This document shows positions 35,451 to 36,652 of a DNA stretch of 36,652 nucleotides, one piece after another (within the stretch, counting starts at the first letter, position 1; each line of letters opens with the position of its first letter). A program made the position numbers and the translations under genes. The DNA comes from Cytophagales bacterium (GTDB lineage: Bacteria > Bacteroidota > Bacteroidia > Cytophagales > Cyclobacteriaceae): NCBI GenBank assembly GCA_022360875.1, contig JAKSBZ010000074.1, positions 1-36,652 on the forward strand. The letters are read 5' to 3'. The notes beneath the pieces were generated by a model. The model was not told where the DNA came from and ran no database searches. It saw only the letters and a program-made list of their open reading frames with translations.

Positions 35451-35882
35451 ATGGCAGAAGAAGTCAAAATTCCGTTGACCGGTAATCAGTTTACCTTTTC
35501 GATTGATGGGTCAGATATTGAAATTACGAGTTTTAATTTGCCTGAACAGTCTCTGGAGAGCCAGACCTTTCAAGTTGGATCGAGTCCAATTCCTGTTACA
35601 GGAGGCAACAAATTGAATCCGGGAGGTGATGTTAGTGTGACTGTTGGTGTGTATCCCGATGAAGAGGATAAATTGGCATCGATTTTTGAGAAGGCTAAAA
35701 CAGAAAATACAAAGCTTGAAGGGACTATTGTTCTTCTCAAATCTGACGGGAATCCAGCGATGACTTATACCTTGGTCGGCATGATACCGAAAAACAATCC
35801 AAGTGTAAATGGCGAGGCCGGAAGCGGAGGATTCCTTACAAAGTCATATTCATTCGCTGTAGATGATGTCATGGTTTCATAA
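35451..35882 (+). CDS. Inner tube protein (gp19-like, first copy)
   Basis: A 143-aa protein with the beta-barrel tube fold pattern: FTFSIDGSDIEITSFNLPEQ, FQVGSSPIPVTGGNKLNPGG, DVSVTVGVYPDEEDKLASIF, then a C-terminal KSYSFAVDDVMVS. Tube proteins of eCIS stack as hexameric rings in the sheath. The two tube genes here differ much in sequence, so one may be the main tube and the other the base-proximal initiator (Afp5-like). I cannot assign which from sequence alone. The N-terminal start is clear (ATG 35451 after a purine-rich AAAAAGAA stretch). It is followed by a terminator-like hairpin. Confidence 0.85.
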   Translation: MAEEVKIPLTGNQFTFSIDGSDIEITSFNLPEQSLESQTFQVGSSPIPVTGGNKLNPGGDVSVTVGVYPDEEDKLASIFEKAKTENTKLEGTIVLLKSDGNPAMTYTLVGMIPKNNPSVNGEAGSGGFLTKSYSFAVDDVMVS

Positions 35883-35923
35883 TCGTTTGTTTAATAGTTG
35901 AGATTGAAAATTACATTTTTATA

Positions 35924-35952
35924 AAGCTTCCCGTTTTTGGGAAGCTTCTTTT
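35924..35952 (+). terminator. Terminator-like hairpin between the two tube genes
   Basis: A 9-bp stem (AAGCTTCCC 35924-35932, GGGAAGCTT 35939-35947) with a 6-nt loop is followed by C and TTTT. It lies 42 bp after the first tube gene and 19 bp before the ATG of the second. It probably ends a share of the transcripts there, allowing partial readthrough. Confidence 0.7.
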
Positions 35953-35966
35953 ATATTGTTTCAAAG

Positions 35967-36446
35967 ATGGCAGCAGCAGAAGATACTCCAATTGTTCCTT
36001 TTTTGTTTTTAGTAGAGATAGACGGCTTTTCTGGGTCGGATGATGTCGCTTTTCAGGAAGTGGAGGGTTTGAAGATGGGGATGAATGAGTCGTTGGAAAT
36101 TTTTGAGGGAGGTTTGAATACGAATTCATACAAATTGCCTACTAGTGTCAGTTACCCTGACTTGGTATTGAGAAAGGGAGTTATGCCGGATGAGTCACCT
36201 GTTACGGATTGGTTTGTGAATACTTTATCTTCAGGGTTTTCAAAGCCAATTACACCGAAAGAGATGAAAATTCAGATATTGAGTCCTAAAGGAGGAGTGA
36301 TGAGGGCTTGGAAGGTGATGAATGCTTATCCAAAAATGATTGAATTCAGTAAGCTGGATGCAGCAAGCGGTGGTTTTTTTGTTCAGACCTTGGTGATGGC
36401 ATATGATAATTTTTTACCAATCAAACCGGAAAGAGAATTGTCATAA
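35967..36446 (+). CDS. Inner tube protein (gp19-like, second copy)
   Basis: A 159-aa protein of the T4 gp19 / conserved phage-tail-tube type: PFLFLVEIDGF, FQEVEGLKMGMNESLEIFEG, the basic strand YPDLVLRKGVMPDESPVTDW, then QILSPKGGVMRAWKVMNAYP and a FFVQTLVMAYDNFLPI end. This is the canonical Bacteroidota eCIS tube family, and it may be either the bulk tube or the initiator. I chose the ATG at 35967; an upstream TTG at 35937 lies inside the terminator hairpin and is rejected. The gene ends 68 bp before an insertion-sequence end, so any further downstream cluster genes would be separated from it. Confidence 0.88.
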   Translation: MAAAEDTPIVPFLFLVEIDGFSGSDDVAFQEVEGLKMGMNESLEIFEGGLNTNSYKLPTSVSYPDLVLRKGVMPDESPVTDWFVNTLSSGFSKPITPKEMKIQILSPKGGVMRAWKVMNAYPKMIEFSKLDAASGGFFVQTLVMAYDNFLPIKPERELS

Positions 36447-36514
36447 ATTTCCTGTTTTTGAGATGAGCTCGATTACAGCAGCATTTCAGTTGTCATAAAG
36501 CTTTTTTTAATTAA

Positions 36515-36652
36515 GAGCGTGTTTGGAAGGGTGAATTGATTTTTATTGAAAAGATGGAAATCAGACTGCATTTTTGTAAGTGACCAAACTTTTCAAAATT
36601 ATGCACACCCAATTTCAAGAGTTATCTGATTTCCAATGGCAATATATCTCAC
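36515..36652 (+). mobile_element. Left end of an insertion sequence with IS5-like transposase start (partial)
   Basis: From the ATG at 36601 the frame reads MHTQFQELSDFQWQYISH to the window edge, matching the LSDxQWxxI start of IS5-family transposases (DUF4096-type N-terminus). About 86 bp upstream, GAGCGTGTTTGG at 36515 looks like an IS5-type terminal inverted repeat, preceded by TTAA, a possible target site. The other end lies outside the window. The element sits directly after the last tube gene and does not disrupt it. Confidence 0.6.

Noticed and set aside
35937..35966. TTG start extending the second tube protein by 10 residues
   Set aside because: This start lies in the terminator hairpin and adds residues absent from the tube family; ATG 35967 fits better.
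1..36652. CRISPR arrays, tRNA and rRNA genes
   Set aside because: I looked for regular spaced repeats, cloverleaf-like segments and conserved rRNA stretches and saw none.

Overview
The window looks like a chromosome segment of a Bacteroidota bacterium (Cytophagales-like, inferred). The signs are a single-chain large PurL, the N-terminus of a two-component-regulator-propeller protein, a secreted protein with a TonB-C-like tail, mostly weak Shine-Dalgarno sequences, and a contractile injection system whose proteins belong to families typical of Bacteroidota (giant CIS_TMP tape measure, DUF5908, DUF4255/Pvc16-N, a fibre-like protein with an NVGIGT motif).

Left flank (1-7839): the start of a sensor-type protein running off the left edge (- strand); an unrecognised 529-aa protein (+); a bidirectional terminator; a secreted 543-aa protein (-); a perfect hairpin terminator; and the housekeeping purine gene purL (-). 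By eye purL is clearly more G+C rich than everything to its right.

Main region (8101-36446, all + strand): a contractile injection system (eCIS / Afp-PVC / AlgoCIS-like) cluster of 15 genes. Order: Afp12-like baseplate protein (8101), very large tape-measure protein (10761-22166, 3801 aa), Afp15-like AAA+ ATPase (22130), DUF5908 mini-protein (23617, 52 aa), Afp7-like LysM protein (23807), Afp8/VgrG-like spike (24498), PAAR tip (26429), gp25-like wedge protein (26772), Afp11-like baseplate-J protein (27264), small fibre-like protein (31084), two-TM membrane protein (31824), DUF4255/Afp16-like tube terminator (32087), unknown 299-aa protein (32664), one sheath gene (33773) and two inner-tube genes (35451, 35967). 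Many neighbours overlap by ATGA or nearly touch, so translation is probably coupled. The sheath/tube block has its own upstream gap with a possible promoter, and RNA hairpins separate its genes, as expected if these high-copy proteins need separate dosage control.

Right edge (36515-36652): the left end of an insertion sequence and the first codons of an IS5-like transposase.

Inferred assembly: gp25, the two J-like proteins, LysM, spike and PAAR form the baseplate and tip. The tape measure sets tube length, Afp16-like protein caps the tube, the ATPase assists assembly, and one sheath protein surrounds the tube. The most unusual points are the 3801-aa tape measure, its in-frame 149-residue tandem duplication, the membrane protein embedded in the structural operon, and the placement of sheath and tube genes at the 3' end. 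No recognised toxin cargo lies inside the cluster in this window.
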